Origin: Lactiplantibacillus fabifermentans DSM 21115
Lineage (GTDB): Bacteria > Bacillota > Bacilli > Lactobacillales > Lactobacillaceae
Assembly: GCF_000498955.2 (NCBI RefSeq)
Contig: NZ_AYGX02000047.1
Location: 1 to 47,914 of the forward strand
DNA length: 47,914 nt
Direction: 5' to 3'
Made by a program: the position numbers and the translations under genes. Numbering within the stretch: the first letter of the stretch is position 1; the number at the start of each line of letters is the position of its first letter. This document shows, piece by piece, positions 16,787 through 25,316 of this stretch. The notes under the pieces were generated by a model. That model did no database searches, was not told the origin of the DNA, and saw only the letters and a list, made by a program, of their open reading frames with translations.

Positions 16787-18385
16787 ATGATCTTTGTTGC
16801 CCTCGCTGCAATTTTATTACCGTTAATTTTACTTGGCGGCCTCAATCTCCCCGCGACTCGTGGGATGAGTATTAGCGCGGCCGTGGTTATTATTACCGCT
16901 TACTTGTTTTGGCACCTATCACCGACTGTCATTTTGGCGTCTATTTTACAGTCGTTGCACAAGGCGTTACCGATTTTATGGATTTTATTCGGCGCTTTAC
17001 TAATGTTGAACTGTTTACGGGCAACTGGTGCCATTGACCGGATTAATCAAGGTTTTAAAGCTTTATCCGCCGATATGCGCCTCCAAACAATCTTGGTAGC
17101 CTTTTTATTTGGTGGCTTGATTGAAGGGGTTTCCGGCTTTGGGACGCCCGCGATGGTCACGGCGCCACTGTTAATTGCGCTAGGCTTCTCCCCTATGGCG
17201 GCCGTCATTTTAGCGCTAGTCGCCGACTCGACGCCCGCCGCGTTCGGCGCAGTCGGGACCCCTTTGACGGTCGGCTTGAGTAACGTTTCTGAAAAAGCAA
17301 GCCTGCTCAACTTAGTCGGGTTACGAGTCACCCAATTAGACTTATTCGTAGGGGCCTTAATGCCCGCTACTTTGATCTTGATTCTGATCTTTAGTTTTGG
17401 ACCGAAAAAGCAACGGTGGCAACAATGGTTAGCCGTCTTACCATGGGCCTTATTAATTGGGTTCGCTTATAGCGGCATCGCCCTTTTAAGTGCCTGGTTG
17501 ATTGGTTACGAGTTCATTTCGATTTTAGCGCCACTGGGAACTTTAATCGTCGCCATTATTAGCATTAAGCAACGCTGGCTACTCCCTAAAAGTGTGCAGA
17601 CTGACCCTTGGCAAGTCGCCAATAGTCAGCCCCCAACCGCGGCCCCAACCGACACGACCCAAATGTCGTTATTAAAGGCCTGGTTTCCTTACTTACTCGT
17701 CGTCTTATTATTACTCACGACCCGGGTCTGGACGAGCTTACAGACGCTACTAACGCACTATGCGAACTTGTCATGGAAAAACATCTTAGGCTTTAGTACG
17801 ATTAACTCCGATTGGGAACTCCTGTATTCGCCCGGGACCATTTTGACGGTCGCCGCGATTATCGGGTTGCTCGTACAGGCTAAGACCCTCAAGCCACTGG
17901 CCCCCACGGCTAAACAAGTGACTAAATCCATGGGTGGCACAGCGATTGCCTTAGTCGTTACTTTGATTATGGTGCAAGTCTTCACGAACTCTGGTTTAAA
18001 CAGTGCCGACTTACCAAGTATGCCGATGTATATCGCTAAATTCGTGGCGAAGTATTTAGCTGGCATTTGGATTATCATCGCTCCATTCTTAGGTGAATTA
18101 GGGTCCTTCGTGACTGGGAGTACCACGGTCTCAACGTTAACATTCGGTCAGATTCAAGCCGACATCGCCGCTAATGCTCATTTGAGTGAGCCCGTAGTCT
18201 TGGCGGCGCAATTGATTGGGGCTGCCGCTGGTAACATGATTTGTGTCCACAACATCGTGGCCGTTAGTTCCGTCGTCGGCCTGAGTGGTCAAGAAGGTTC
18301 CATCTTACGGCAAACGATTTTACCGGCCTTAGGCTATGCGGCCTTAATCGGCATCGCCGGTCTAGTCTTAGTATCCCTCGTTTAA
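16787..18385 (+). CDS. lctP: L-lactate permease family transporter
   Basis: A 532-residue polytopic membrane protein of the LctP/LldP family, which imports L-lactate or glycolate with protons. Family landmarks are GLIEGVSGFGTPAMVTAPLL (about residues 108-127), VADSTPAAFGAVGTP and the C-terminal GSFVTGSTTVS and AAAGNMICVHNIVAVSSVVG segments. It starts at ATG 16787 behind AAAGGAGGAG and is followed by a perfect terminator. In a lactic acid bacterium it could reclaim or exchange lactate. Its length is normal for the family and I see no damage. Confidence 0.93.
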   Translation: MIFVALAAILLPLILLGGLNLPATRGMSISAAVVIITAYLFWHLSPTVILASILQSLHKALPILWILFGALLMLNCLRATGAIDRINQGFKALSADMRLQTILVAFLFGGLIEGVSGFGTPAMVTAPLLIALGFSPMAAVILALVADSTPAAFGAVGTPLTVGLSNVSEKASLLNLVGLRVTQLDLFVGALMPATLILILIFSFGPKKQRWQQWLAVLPWALLIGFAYSGIALLSAWLIGYEFISILAPLGTLIVAIISIKQRWLLPKSVQTDPWQVANSQPPTAAPTDTTQMSLLKAWFPYLLVVLLLLTTRVWTSLQTLLTHYANLSWKNILGFSTINSDWELLYSPGTILTVAAIIGLLVQAKTLKPLAPTAKQVTKSMGGTAIALVVTLIMVQVFTNSGLNSADLPSMPMYIAKFVAKYLAGIWIIIAPFLGELGSFVTGSTTVSTLTFGQIQADIAANAHLSEPVVLAAQLIGAAAGNMICVHNIVAVSSVVGLSGQEGSILRQTILPALGYAALIGIAGLVLVSLV

Positions 18386-18403
18386 ACAATTAAATTAATA
18401 ATT

Positions 18404-18440
18404 AAGGACGGCCATGTACTAAAACGTGGCCGTCCTTTTT
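18404..18440 (+). terminator. Terminator after lactate permease
   Basis: Perfect 11-bp stem (AAGGACGGCCA and its complement) with a 12-nt loop followed by TTTTT. Confidence 0.93.
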
Positions 18441-18518
18441 GTAATCCTCAGACCTGCAATTAAACGCCATTTGGATTAAAATGTATTTAAATATTTATGA
18501 CTAAGAAGGAGGCTCGTT

Positions 18519-18866
18519 ATGGAAGTCTGGTTAGTTCCAAGTCTACAGTTAGGCGATCGCATCGTCGGCCTGACGAGTGACCCCGCCGCCAACCAAGCCT
18601 TGATGTTACGCTACGCCAAGCGCCTGCAAGCGCGTTTAGGTATCGGTTTTCAAGTCTATGTCGACGACTCACGTGGTTATGATTTATTAAACGCCCCGGA
18701 ATACGACACGAATACTTGTTGGGTCTTAGCTAGCGAAGTCTACGCCGCTTTAACGACGAGTATTTTCGCTCACCATCATATTATTCAATTAGCTGATCAA
18801 GCCGTTATCTTGAAAGCCACGGCTGACATCGAACAACAACTTAAAGCGCCGACGACCCCAAATTAA
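18519..18866 (+). CDS. Uncharacterised 115-residue protein
   Basis: A soluble protein of 115 residues with no signal peptide or membrane segment. I do not recognise its family. The start is well supported by AAGGAGG 7-8 nt before ATG 18519, and a strong terminator follows directly. Predicted alternation of beta strands (MEVWLVPSLQLG, GFQVYVDDSRGYD) and helices suggests a small alpha/beta fold. It lies between the lactate permease and the convergent amino-acid permease, each with its own terminator, so it is a single-gene unit. Confidence 0.7.
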   Translation: MEVWLVPSLQLGDRIVGLTSDPAANQALMLRYAKRLQARLGIGFQVYVDDSRGYDLLNAPEYDTNTCWVLASEVYAALTTSIFAHHHIIQLADQAVILKATADIEQQLKAPTTPN

Positions 18867-18900
18867 AACGCCACTAGCTCAATTGCTAGTGACGTTTTTT
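18865..18900. terminator. Bidirectional terminator
   Basis: AAAACGCCACTAGC pairs with GCTAGTGACGTTTT with one mismatch. It separates the small hypothetical gene from the convergent amino-acid permease. Confidence 0.9.
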
Positions 18901-18901
18901 A

Positions 18902-20260
18902 TTATTGATTAATATCCAGTTTTTGATGACGCCGCATACCGGTTTCAATGACTAATAACGCAATAAACCAGACCACGGAACCAATCACGGCCCAACGATT
19001 AACGGTGTCAAAACACAAGACGACCGTGACGGCGATGAAAAAGACCAACGTCGCGATGTTGGACACTGGGAACAGTGGCAACTTAAATGGATTGTCGCGG
19101 CTGTCCGTCGTCGTTTTATAGACATAATGACAAACTAATAACGAACACCAGACAATAATAAAGTTTGTGGTGGCTACGTTTGAAATCAACGTGAAGACGG
19201 TGCTCGGGATTACATAATTTAAAACAACGATGACTAATAAAATTAATGATGAAAAGCCTAACGCCCGGGCCGGAACATTGAACCGGTTAACTTTCCCCAT
19301 CCACTTGGGCGCATTTTGACCATGGGCTAACGTAAATAACGTCCGACTCGTACTAAAAATAGCACTATTGCAGGCGGACAAGGCCGCAGTCAAAACAACA
19401 AAGTTGATAATGCTAGCGGCGGCTTTAATCCCGATATCACTGAAAACTTGGACGAATGGCGATTGACTCGTGGTAATTTGGTCCCATGGATAAATCGACA
19501 TGATCACAAATAATGCACCCACATAGAAAAATGAAATCCGAATCGGCAAACTATTGATGGCTCGCGGCAATTCTTTTTCGGGGTTCTCAGCTTCCCCGGC
19601 CGTGATACCGACCATTTCAATCCCAGTAAACGCAAAGATAACTAACGAAAATGAGGTCAAAAAGCCGCCAAAGCCTTTCGGAAAGAAGCCCCCGTGACTA
19701 ACCAAGTTCGTCATCGACACGGTCTGACCCCCAACATGGGCGGATGACCCAATCAAAATGGCTCCGGTAACGATTAAAGCAATAATCGCCACGACCTTGA
19801 TCATTGAAAACCAGTATTCCAATTCACCGAAGGCACTCACCGATAACAGGTTAAACACGAGCAAAACTAAAATAATAATTAACGGCGTGACCCACTGGGG
19901 AATCCAAGGGAACCAGTAACGAATATAAATTCCACTGGCCGTTAGATCAGCCATGGCTAAACTAATCCAGCATAACCAATAAGTCCACCCAATCGCGAAT
20001 TCAAACTTTTTACCTAAATATAAATTGATGAATTCTAAAAACGAATGCAACTTCGTATTGGACAGCAATAATTCACCAAGAGCCCGCATCATTAAGTAAC
20101 AAAACAGTCCCCCGATCGCATAAGCTAATAAAATCGAGGGCCCCGCTTGCTTAATGGCCGAACCTGACCCTAAGAATAATCCCGTCCCAATGGCCCCGCC
20201 GAGCGCAATCATTTGCACATGGCGCCGCTTTAGTTTGCGGGCGAGTTGTTGATTTTCCAT
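18902..20260 (-). CDS. Amino acid permease (APC superfamily, AAT type)
   Basis: A 452-residue transporter with twelve predicted membrane helices. The N-terminus RRHVQMIALGGAIGTGLFLG carries the G-G-x-I-G-T-G-L-F motif that binds the amino acid backbone. GEAENPEKELPRAI (about residues 225-238) is the conserved cytoplasmic-loop signature of the amino acid-proton symporters related to AroP, GabP and LysP. ATG 20260 has GAGG upstream at short spacing. Upstream, a perfect hairpin with a T-tract (20330-20372) might attenuate it. Which amino acid is carried cannot be read from the sequence. Confidence 0.9.
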   Translation of the reverse strand: MENQQLARKLKRRHVQMIALGGAIGTGLFLGSGSAIKQAGPSILLAYAIGGLFCYLMMRALGELLLSNTKLHSFLEFINLYLGKKFEFAIGWTYWLCWISLAMADLTASGIYIRYWFPWIPQWVTPLIIILVLLVFNLLSVSAFGELEYWFSMIKVVAIIALIVTGAILIGSSAHVGGQTVSMTNLVSHGGFFPKGFGGFLTSFSLVIFAFTGIEMVGITAGEAENPEKELPRAINSLPIRISFFYVGALFVIMSIYPWDQITTSQSPFVQVFSDIGIKAAASIINFVVLTAALSACNSAIFSTSRTLFTLAHGQNAPKWMGKVNRFNVPARALGFSSLILLVIVVLNYVIPSTVFTLISNVATTNFIIVWCSLLVCHYVYKTTTDSRDNPFKLPLFPVSNIATLVFFIAVTVVLCFDTVNRWAVIGSVVWFIALLVIETGMRRHQKLDINQ

Positions 20261-20329
20261 ATAGCCTCAACTTTCTTTTGTTTATTTTCATAAAATTTCA
20301 TGTATTTACATATTAGCCCATTTTATGCT

Positions 20330-20372
20330 AAAAAGCTGTGGTGAGCAACTCGTATCCCGTGTTCACCACAGC
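20330..20372 (-). terminator. Terminator-like hairpin in the permease leader
   Basis: Perfect 10-bp arms GCTGTGGTGA (20335-20344) and TCACCACAGC (20363-20372), followed on the minus strand by TTTTT, about 70 nt upstream of the amino-acid permease start. No minus-strand gene ends here, so it may be an attenuator in the permease leader. Confidence 0.6.
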
Positions 20373-20457
20373 CGACAACGTTTTCAATTGCTTTTAAACG
20401 TGGCTTTTGGTATCTTTAATTACTTTGATAAAACATTTCAACTAAAGGAGTTTTCAC

Positions 20458-21315
20458 ATGTCCACTAAAGCTACTGACGGTTTTTTCAAACGCTTTTTCA
20501 AAGGGGTCGTCATTGCCCTAGGCTTTATTCTGCCAGGGGTCTCTGGCGGAGTCTTAGCAGCCATTTTAGGTATCTACGAACGACTGCTGGGCTTTATGGC
20601 CCATCTTCGTGAGCGATTCAGTCAAGATTTTTGGTACTTTCTCCCAGTTGGTCTGGGCGGATTAGCAAGTATTGCCTTATTATCCGCCCCGTTAGAATAT
20701 TTATTAGCCCACGCGCAAGTTATCGTCTTGTGGGGCTTTGCCGGGGCCATCGTCGGCACTTTGCCCGCCTTGACCCAAACCGCTAGCGAAAAGACACCGC
20801 GCGATACGATCGACTATCTCTGGTTCTTTGGCACACTCATCATTAGTAGCGGCTTCTTATTTTTTATGAGTGAAATTTTCGGCACTTTACCGGCTAACTT
20901 TATTGGCTTTATTGTGGCGGGCGCGTTGATTGCCTTTGGGGTCCTCGTTCCAGGATTAAGCTCATCAAACCTATTATTAATTTTTGGTATTTTCACCCCC
21001 ATGCTGACTGGCTTTAAAAACTTAGATTTAGTCGGCGTCTACTTACCGATTGCAATTGGGGGCGCGTTAACGATGGCGCTATTTTCTAAAGGAATGGACT
21101 ATTTGATCCAACGCTTCCATTCACGCGTCTATCACTTTATCTTAGGCATCGTCACTGCCAGTACCATCTTGATTCTCGTCCCTAACCCCTATGCCGCCGA
21201 AAGTATTTCGTACGCCGGCGCGACGCCGCTGACCTATCTAGGTAGCGCCATCGCATTAGTCGCGGGAATTGTGATTGGCTACGCCATGAGTAAGTTAGAA
21301 GTGAAATACAAATAA
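20458..21315 (+). CDS. DUF368 family protein, probable undecaprenyl-phosphate translocase (PopT type)
   Basis: A 285-residue integral membrane protein with eight or more hydrophobic segments. The DUF368 hallmark appears twice, as ILPGVSGGVLA near residue 22 and VLVPGLSSSNLL in the second half, which fits the family's inverted internal repeat. DUF368 proteins have been shown in other Gram-positives and Vibrio to return undecaprenyl phosphate to the inner face of the membrane after cell-wall and teichoic acid export. It starts at ATG 20458 behind AAAGGAG. Its stop is immediately next to the convergent DUF1003 locus with no terminator between. A DedA homologue at 35152 is the other translocase family. 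Confidence 0.88.
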   Translation: MSTKATDGFFKRFFKGVVIALGFILPGVSGGVLAAILGIYERLLGFMAHLRERFSQDFWYFLPVGLGGLASIALLSAPLEYLLAHAQVIVLWGFAGAIVGTLPALTQTASEKTPRDTIDYLWFFGTLIISSGFLFFMSEIFGTLPANFIGFIVAGALIAFGVLVPGLSSSNLLLIFGIFTPMLTGFKNLDLVGVYLPIAIGGALTMALFSKGMDYLIQRFHSRVYHFILGIVTASTILILVPNPYAAESISYAGATPLTYLGSAIALVAGIVIGYAMSKLEVKYK

Positions 21316-22050
21316 CTATGGCTGGGGCTGTTGGGCCGCTTGCAACCGGCGCAATTCGTTGACTTGTGCCTGAATCTCACCGAGCATTTGCGTCTGCATT
21401 TTTTGAATTTCGAGCATGTTCGGTTCATCTTGTTGGATTAAATGGTCCACTTTACTGTGTAGGACCCGAATCTCTTCTTCAGATTTCGAATTGACCCGAA
21501 AATCATTGACCGCTTGCAAGCGGTCATATTCCGCCGCTCGATTTTGACTCATCATAATCAAGGGCGCTTGAATCGCGGCCACCATGCTCAAAAATTAATT
21601 CAATAAAATAAAGGGGTACGGGTCAAAGTGTAACCCGAACAGTTGTAAAACATTTAACAACATCCATACGAGCATGATGCTCACAAATGAAATGATAAAG
21701 GCCCAACTCCCACCGAAACGGGCAACAGCATCGGCGACCCGTTGGCCAAAAGTGAGCGAATTTTCCAGTTGCCGGTTAACATCAACCACTTGATACGTAT
21801 TTTTCGCTAAAATATGGGATAACTGTTGATTAATCTTTTTATTTTGCTGATAATCTTTAGCGATCATCTGGTCCATCTTTTGCATGCGATACTGCACCAG
21901 ATGCTCACTACAAATAAAATCTGTGGGCGAACTGTGCGGATAATCGTGGCGGATTAACGCCTGTAACTGTGGTTCAAGTTCTTGCAACGTCAGACCATCG
22001 ACGATATCGTATTTTGCATCGTCGACCAAGCATGGTGCTGTTTTTGGCAT
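21316..22050 (-). pseudogene. DUF1003 membrane protein interrupted by an in-frame TAA
   Basis: Read from ATG 22050 (AAAGGGAG upstream), the first 151 residues end FDPYPFILLN and then meet TAA at 21595-21597. The same frame continues with FLSMVAAIQAPLIMMSQNR and about 70 further residues (VNSKSEEEIRVLHSKVDHLI). Together they form a complete DUF1003 protein of about 243 residues, in which the stop replaces the leucine expected in LLN-L-FLS. There is no frameshift, so one base change (TTA or TTG to TAA or TAG) explains it. The truncated product keeps the first membrane helix but loses the second and the C-terminal coiled region. The downstream part has no ribosome binding site. It could be a pseudogene, readthrough or a sequencing error. 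Confidence 0.88.
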
Positions 22051-22140
22051 TTGACTCACTCCCTTTGACCTGCATAAAACGATTATAACGGTTACCCATA
22101 GCAGATACGAGTAAACACCGTGTTATGCTCAGTAATTGAA

Positions 22141-22178
22141 CAAACAAAAAGGAGCCACAGCTGGGCTCCTTTTTGTTT
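22141..22178. terminator. Terminator after the DUF960 gene
   Basis: CAAAAAGGAGCC pairs with GGCTCCTTTTTG around a short loop, with T-tracts on both strands, just downstream of the gene ending at 22197. Confidence 0.9.
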
Positions 22179-22196
22179 GACCAAATGACGGTCAAC

Positions 22197-22505
22197 TTAA
22201 GCTTGTAATTCGTCCATCAGCATCATCGTTTGATAATGCCCATCATCTAACACGACAATGGTTTCTGGGAATTGCCGCGTATAATCATATGGTAAATCGA
22301 ATTCAAAAATTGAATCTTGGTGGTCATCAAACACGATCGTCACACGACCTTTTCGATTAATCAACGCAAACTGCAAGACGCGTGGCAAGGTCACCATTCC
22401 TTGCAAATCGGTGTCAATCACGTCCCAGACGCCATCGATGACTTCACTAGGCAATTTTGCGGCTAAACCAAACGTCGCGTATCGTTCTGCATTTTGATCA
22501 AACAT
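22197..22505 (-). CDS. DUF960-like small protein
   Basis: A 102-residue soluble protein. The N-terminal RYATFGLAAKLPSEVIDGVW matches the DUF960 pattern (R-Y-A-T-x-G-x...W) known from staphylococci, enterococci and lactobacilli, followed by a beta-rich half (KGRVTIVFDDHQDSIFEFD). Function is not known. I start at ATG 22505, where GAGGTGG is 5 nt upstream; a GTG 9 nt earlier overlaps that site. It follows the gene at 22531-22863 by 25 nt and ends at a terminator, so the two are probably one transcript. Confidence 0.75.
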   Translation of the reverse strand: MFDQNAERYATFGLAAKLPSEVIDGVWDVIDTDLQGMVTLPRVLQFALINRKGRVTIVFDDHQDSIFEFDLPYDYTRQFPETIVVLDDGHYQTMMLMDELQA

Positions 22506-22530
22506 TTCTGCCACCTCGCTTTAATTGCGC

Positions 22531-22863
22531 TTAATTATCACGGACGACCACGGCGACTTCTTTTTCAATCCGAATAAATAAACCTTGGGAATCTTGCCGA
22601 AAATCAGCTTCAAGCGTGGTCCCCTTGGGCTTAATCGCACCAACTACGGCGCCAGTCGTCCCATAAATATCGATATTTTGATGCTGAGCGTCCCACTTGA
22701 CCGTCCAGTAACTACCTTCAAGGGCTTCGTCAACAAAATATTGCGCGCCCGCTAAGACGGCATCATTGATGACACTACTTTCATCGGCCGACATGCCGGC
22801 ATCGAGTTCCCATCTTAACTTCTGATTAACTTCCAGCATATCACCCGGAATTAAGTTTTGCAC
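22531..22863 (-). CDS. Uncharacterised 110-residue protein
   Basis: A small, acidic, soluble protein without a recognised family. The start is probably GTG 22863, 8 nt after TGGAGG; an earlier GTG at 22878 would include that site in the coding region. The second half (GSYWTVKWDAQHQNIDIYGTT) reads as a run of beta strands, and the first half as a helix with a conserved-looking RWELDAGMSADES segment. It is immediately upstream of the DUF960-like gene and likely shares its transcript. No function assigned. Confidence 0.65.
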   Translation of the reverse strand: MQNLIPGDMLEVNQKLRWELDAGMSADESSVINDAVLAGAQYFVDEALEGSYWTVKWDAQHQNIDIYGTTGAVVGAIKPKGTTLEADFRQDSQGLFIRIEKEVAVVVRDN

Positions 22864-22953
22864 AGTTGATTCCTCCACTTCACCATTCTAATTATTTAAT
22901 TATAACTAATCCTCACTGATTATGATAACATATTGTCTAATTTTACTACCGGC

Positions 22954-23718
22954 CTAGAACTTTTGCCGAACTGCTGCGGCAATTTCGCGCATTCGTTCCG
23001 GGGTGTCCGCTTGCGCGAGTCGATAGCCAATGTAGTACGGTGATACGTTGAACAACGGCACTACCTTGGCCACCAACCGATCACCGAACGGGTAGAAAAA
23101 CAAATTATAGCTATCACACCGACCATTAAAATAGTCCTGTAATGACCACTGAACGACTTTTTGGACCGCATCAGCTAATTCGTTAATGGCATCAAAGGCC
23201 GCGGTCACATTGAACTCCACGAAGCCCATTACCGGCCGATCTGAGACCGTCACTTGCAAGTCACCCGCCGTCACAACTGGGTAACCAGATAAATTAGCAG
23301 GCGTCAGATGCGCATAACCGTCCACCGCTTCTAACCCAACTATCTGCATATGCGGATGACGCAAACTTCCGCCCGAATGGGGGCCAAAGTTCTTGTAAAG
23401 TAAGACCGACGTGAACCGGTCGCTGGCAATCGTTGCTTGCCACTGCTTGATGGCAAACTGAAAGATTGCGCGATTTTGGGCCACCGGATACGTGGCAATA
23501 TCCCCTTGATGGTCCGCCGTTTCAATAACGAGCGTCTGCCAAGTAGCTTGTAACGTGGGAAATTTATTCATTAACCAAATCCGGTCTGCTTCTTGGTCTA
23601 AAATATCCGTCAACTGCGCCGGTTCACAAAACGGACAGGCATTATGGGGATGGCGAATATTTTCGGGTTTGTCTTTAGCGATATTAGTATCAAAAATTAA
23701 TGGCTGTACTGACATCAT
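22954..23718 (-). CDS. DUF4931 protein, GalT/HIT-like
   Basis: A 254-residue protein related to galactose-1-phosphate uridylyltransferases and HIT proteins. NACPFCEP near residue 30 has the CxxC zinc-binding pair, and GGSLRHPHMQIVG contains a His-x-His-x-Gln motif equivalent to the GalT nucleotidyl-transfer site. Overall length and the absence of full GalT domains fit DUF4931. It probably binds or transfers a nucleotide, but the substrate is unknown. ATG 23718 has AAAGGAAG upstream; the longer frame to 23844 crosses the terminator of the preceding gene (23737-23768) and is rejected. Confidence 0.78.
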   Translation of the reverse strand: MMSVQPLIFDTNIAKDKPENIRHPHNACPFCEPAQLTDILDQEADRIWLMNKFPTLQATWQTLVIETADHQGDIATYPVAQNRAIFQFAIKQWQATIASDRFTSVLLYKNFGPHSGGSLRHPHMQIVGLEAVDGYAHLTPANLSGYPVVTAGDLQVTVSDRPVMGFVEFNVTAAFDAINELADAVQKVVQWSLQDYFNGRCDSYNLFFYPFGDRLVAKVVPLFNVSPYYIGYRLAQADTPERMREIAAAVRQKF

Positions 23719-23736
23719 GGCGCTTCCTTTCCTACT

Positions 23737-23768
23737 AAAAAAGAGACCAGGCTCCGCCGGTCTCTTTA
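23737..23768 (-). terminator. Terminator after the HicB-like gene
   Basis: AAAGAGACC and GGTCTCTTT arms enclose a short loop, with A/T runs on the outside. It lies between the HicB-like gene and the DUF4931 gene. Confidence 0.87.
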
Positions 23769-23776
23769 ACTCAATT

Positions 23777-24064
23777 TTATTGCATCGGGGCCGGAGTACC
23801 TGAGTCCGGTCCAAATTTAACTTTAGCCATCGTAATCCAAACAACGAATTCCGTGGAGGCTAACCGCCAATATTGTGGGTCAGACGCACTCGGCATCGAT
23901 TGTTCGAATAAAGCCACGGCTAACGAGTTAGCGGCATTATCCGCAGCAACTTGGACACTGGCACCAAAGGTTTGGGCGGCCGGGACATCTGGAAAACGGA
24001 CATCCCAATAAGTGCCTTCATCCCGAAAAATCGCTGGATATTTTACTTCGACATTTGGATTCAA
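23777..24064 (-). CDS. HicB-like protein without a HicA partner
   Basis: About 95 residues. YPAIFRDEGTYWDVRFPDVP followed by AAQTFGASVQVAADNAANSLA is the partly degraded RNase H-like fold seen in HicB antitoxins and their solitary relatives. No DNA-binding domain is fused at the C-terminus, and no small HicA toxin gene lies on either side, so a toxin-antitoxin function is doubtful. The start is uncertain: TTG 24064 has GGAG 8 nt upstream and begins just before the conserved domain, while ATG 24100 has no ribosome binding site. A terminator follows directly. Confidence 0.65.
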   Translation of the reverse strand: MNPNVEVKYPAIFRDEGTYWDVRFPDVPAAQTFGASVQVAADNAANSLAVALFEQSMPSASDPQYWRLASTEFVVWITMAKVKFGPDSGTPAPMQ

Positions 24065-24153
24065 TCCCACCACTCCGATTCGCTTATTTATGGCTATCAT
24101 ACCGAATTTACGGTTAAAATAACAGTTCAAAGTCTGAGTTTACGTAATTTGAC

Positions 24154-24930
24154 TTAGTCGGTCGTGACTTTATAGTACGTCCCATTGGTGTCACCATTGA
24201 CCACCGTGTAATTACCGCTATGGGATTCACCATACTTGATGGCCGCTTCACGGGTACTAAAAGACTTCGTTGAGCCACTCGTACTTGATGTCGAACTGCT
24301 AGTGGTCGAACTAGCCTTGCTGCTATCGGTAGCACTAGAACTAGCCGTACTACTGCTGCTAGCCGTTGACGAGGACGCCTTGGCACTACTACTGCTGGCC
24401 GTCGTATGTGACGTGCTGTTGGCACTCGTGGTCGCATGACTGCTATTAGTACTAGTGTGCGTATCGTTAGAAGTTGTGGCCGTCGTATTATTATCGGTCG
24501 TACCAGTGGTCGTATCCGCCGTGGTGTCGTTGCCGGTCGTCGTATCCGTAGTATCAGTCGTGGTATCACTACTGTCACTAGAACTGCTACTCTTCTTTTT
24601 CGAAGAACTATTCTTCTTGGAGGAACTCTTCTTTTTTGCTGATGATGAACTTTTACGCGAGCTACTTGAAGAACTGGTCGTTTCAACTAGATCTTGATCA
24701 GTTGAAGCTTTGACAAAATAAACGATGGTCCCCCCAAGTGCTATCACGATTAAAGCCAATAACCATAACGAGAGGTGGCGCTTTTTCTTCGGCGATTTCG
24801 GTGACTTAGGTGAACGGGGCGTCTTTGGTGGTTGTGGTCCCTTAGGCGTCGTTGCCTTGGTCCGTTTCTTGTTCGTCGATTCTTGCCGGGCTTTTAACCG
24901 CGACATTCGCGTCGGCTGTTGTTCAGGCAT
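24154..24930 (-). CDS. Serine/threonine-rich membrane-anchored protein
   Basis: A 258-residue protein in four parts: a basic, proline- and lysine-rich cytoplasmic stretch (residues 1-52, with repeated SPK units), one membrane helix (about 54-73), a long extracellular low-complexity region (about 85-222) first of Ser/Lys and then of Thr/Asp and Ser/Ala, and a short folded-looking C-terminus (STREAAIKYGESHSGNYTVV). The layout suggests a type II membrane protein projecting into the cell wall. The Ser/Thr stretch could be a stalk or a glycosylation target. ATG 24930 has AAAGGAAG upstream. The antisense and out-of-frame ORFs here are by-products of the repeated codons. Function unknown. Confidence 0.8.
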   Translation of the reverse strand: MPEQQPTRMSRLKARQESTNKKRTKATTPKGPQPPKTPRSPKSPKSPKKKRHLSLWLLALIVIALGGTIVYFVKASTDQDLVETTSSSSSSRKSSSSAKKKSSSKKNSSSKKKSSSSSDSSDTTTDTTDTTTGNDTTADTTTGTTDNNTTATTSNDTHTSTNSSHATTSANSTSHTTASSSSAKASSSTASSSSTASSSATDSSKASSTTSSSTSSTSGSTKSFSTREAAIKYGESHSGNYTVVNGDTNGTYYKVTTD

Positions 24931-25242
24931 TAACTATCGCACTTCCTTTCTTGCTTCCGCAAGTTTACCATATTTTCAGGCACTTGTCGTGATTGGATTA
25001 ATAAACTAACATATAAATTTTAATACAAATCAAGTGCTTTTTGAATAAGCCGGCGACGAAAATATGGCGACTAGTTCAAAGTTGGTTATCGTTAGTTACG
25101 GCATTCCGCCAGCCGCAGTCGAATAAAATACCGCGAATTGGAAATGACTTCCTAAAATCGAATTTACGGACAACTAGCCTACTCGCGACAACTAAGTCAC
25201 TAATAATCCAATTAATCAGACACTTATAACCAGTAACTAAAC
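24931..25242. other. Gene-poor stretch
   Basis: About 310 bp between the serine-rich gene and the terminator of the DUF975 gene. The proximal part must hold the promoter of the serine-rich gene, but I see no convincing -35/-10 pair. A 62-codon TTG-initiated frame at 25041 has no ribosome binding site and is not counted as a gene. Confidence 0.5.
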
Positions 25243-25294
25243 AAGGATTCCGGCCCTAAGCATCAGTTGCACTGCTTAAGACCGGAATCCTTTT
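25243..25294 (-). terminator. Terminator after the DUF975 gene
   Basis: AAGGATTCCGG pairs with CCGGAATCCTT, with an inner TAAGCA/GCTTA stem. It lies about 20 nt beyond the stop of the DUF975 gene. Confidence 0.8.
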
Positions 25295-25316
25295 CAATCT
25301 AAATTAATATCAAGTA

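Noticed and set aside
24114-24686. A 190-codon minus-strand frame rich in Arg, Val and Pro, and several plus-strand frames over the same region
   Set aside because: They are shadows of the serine/threonine-rich gene at 24154-24930, whose repeated codons keep other frames open. They lack ribosome binding sites.
25041-25229. A 62-codon plus-strand frame in the gap before the DUF975 terminator
   Set aside because: It starts at TTG with no ribosome binding site and has no recognisable composition or domain.
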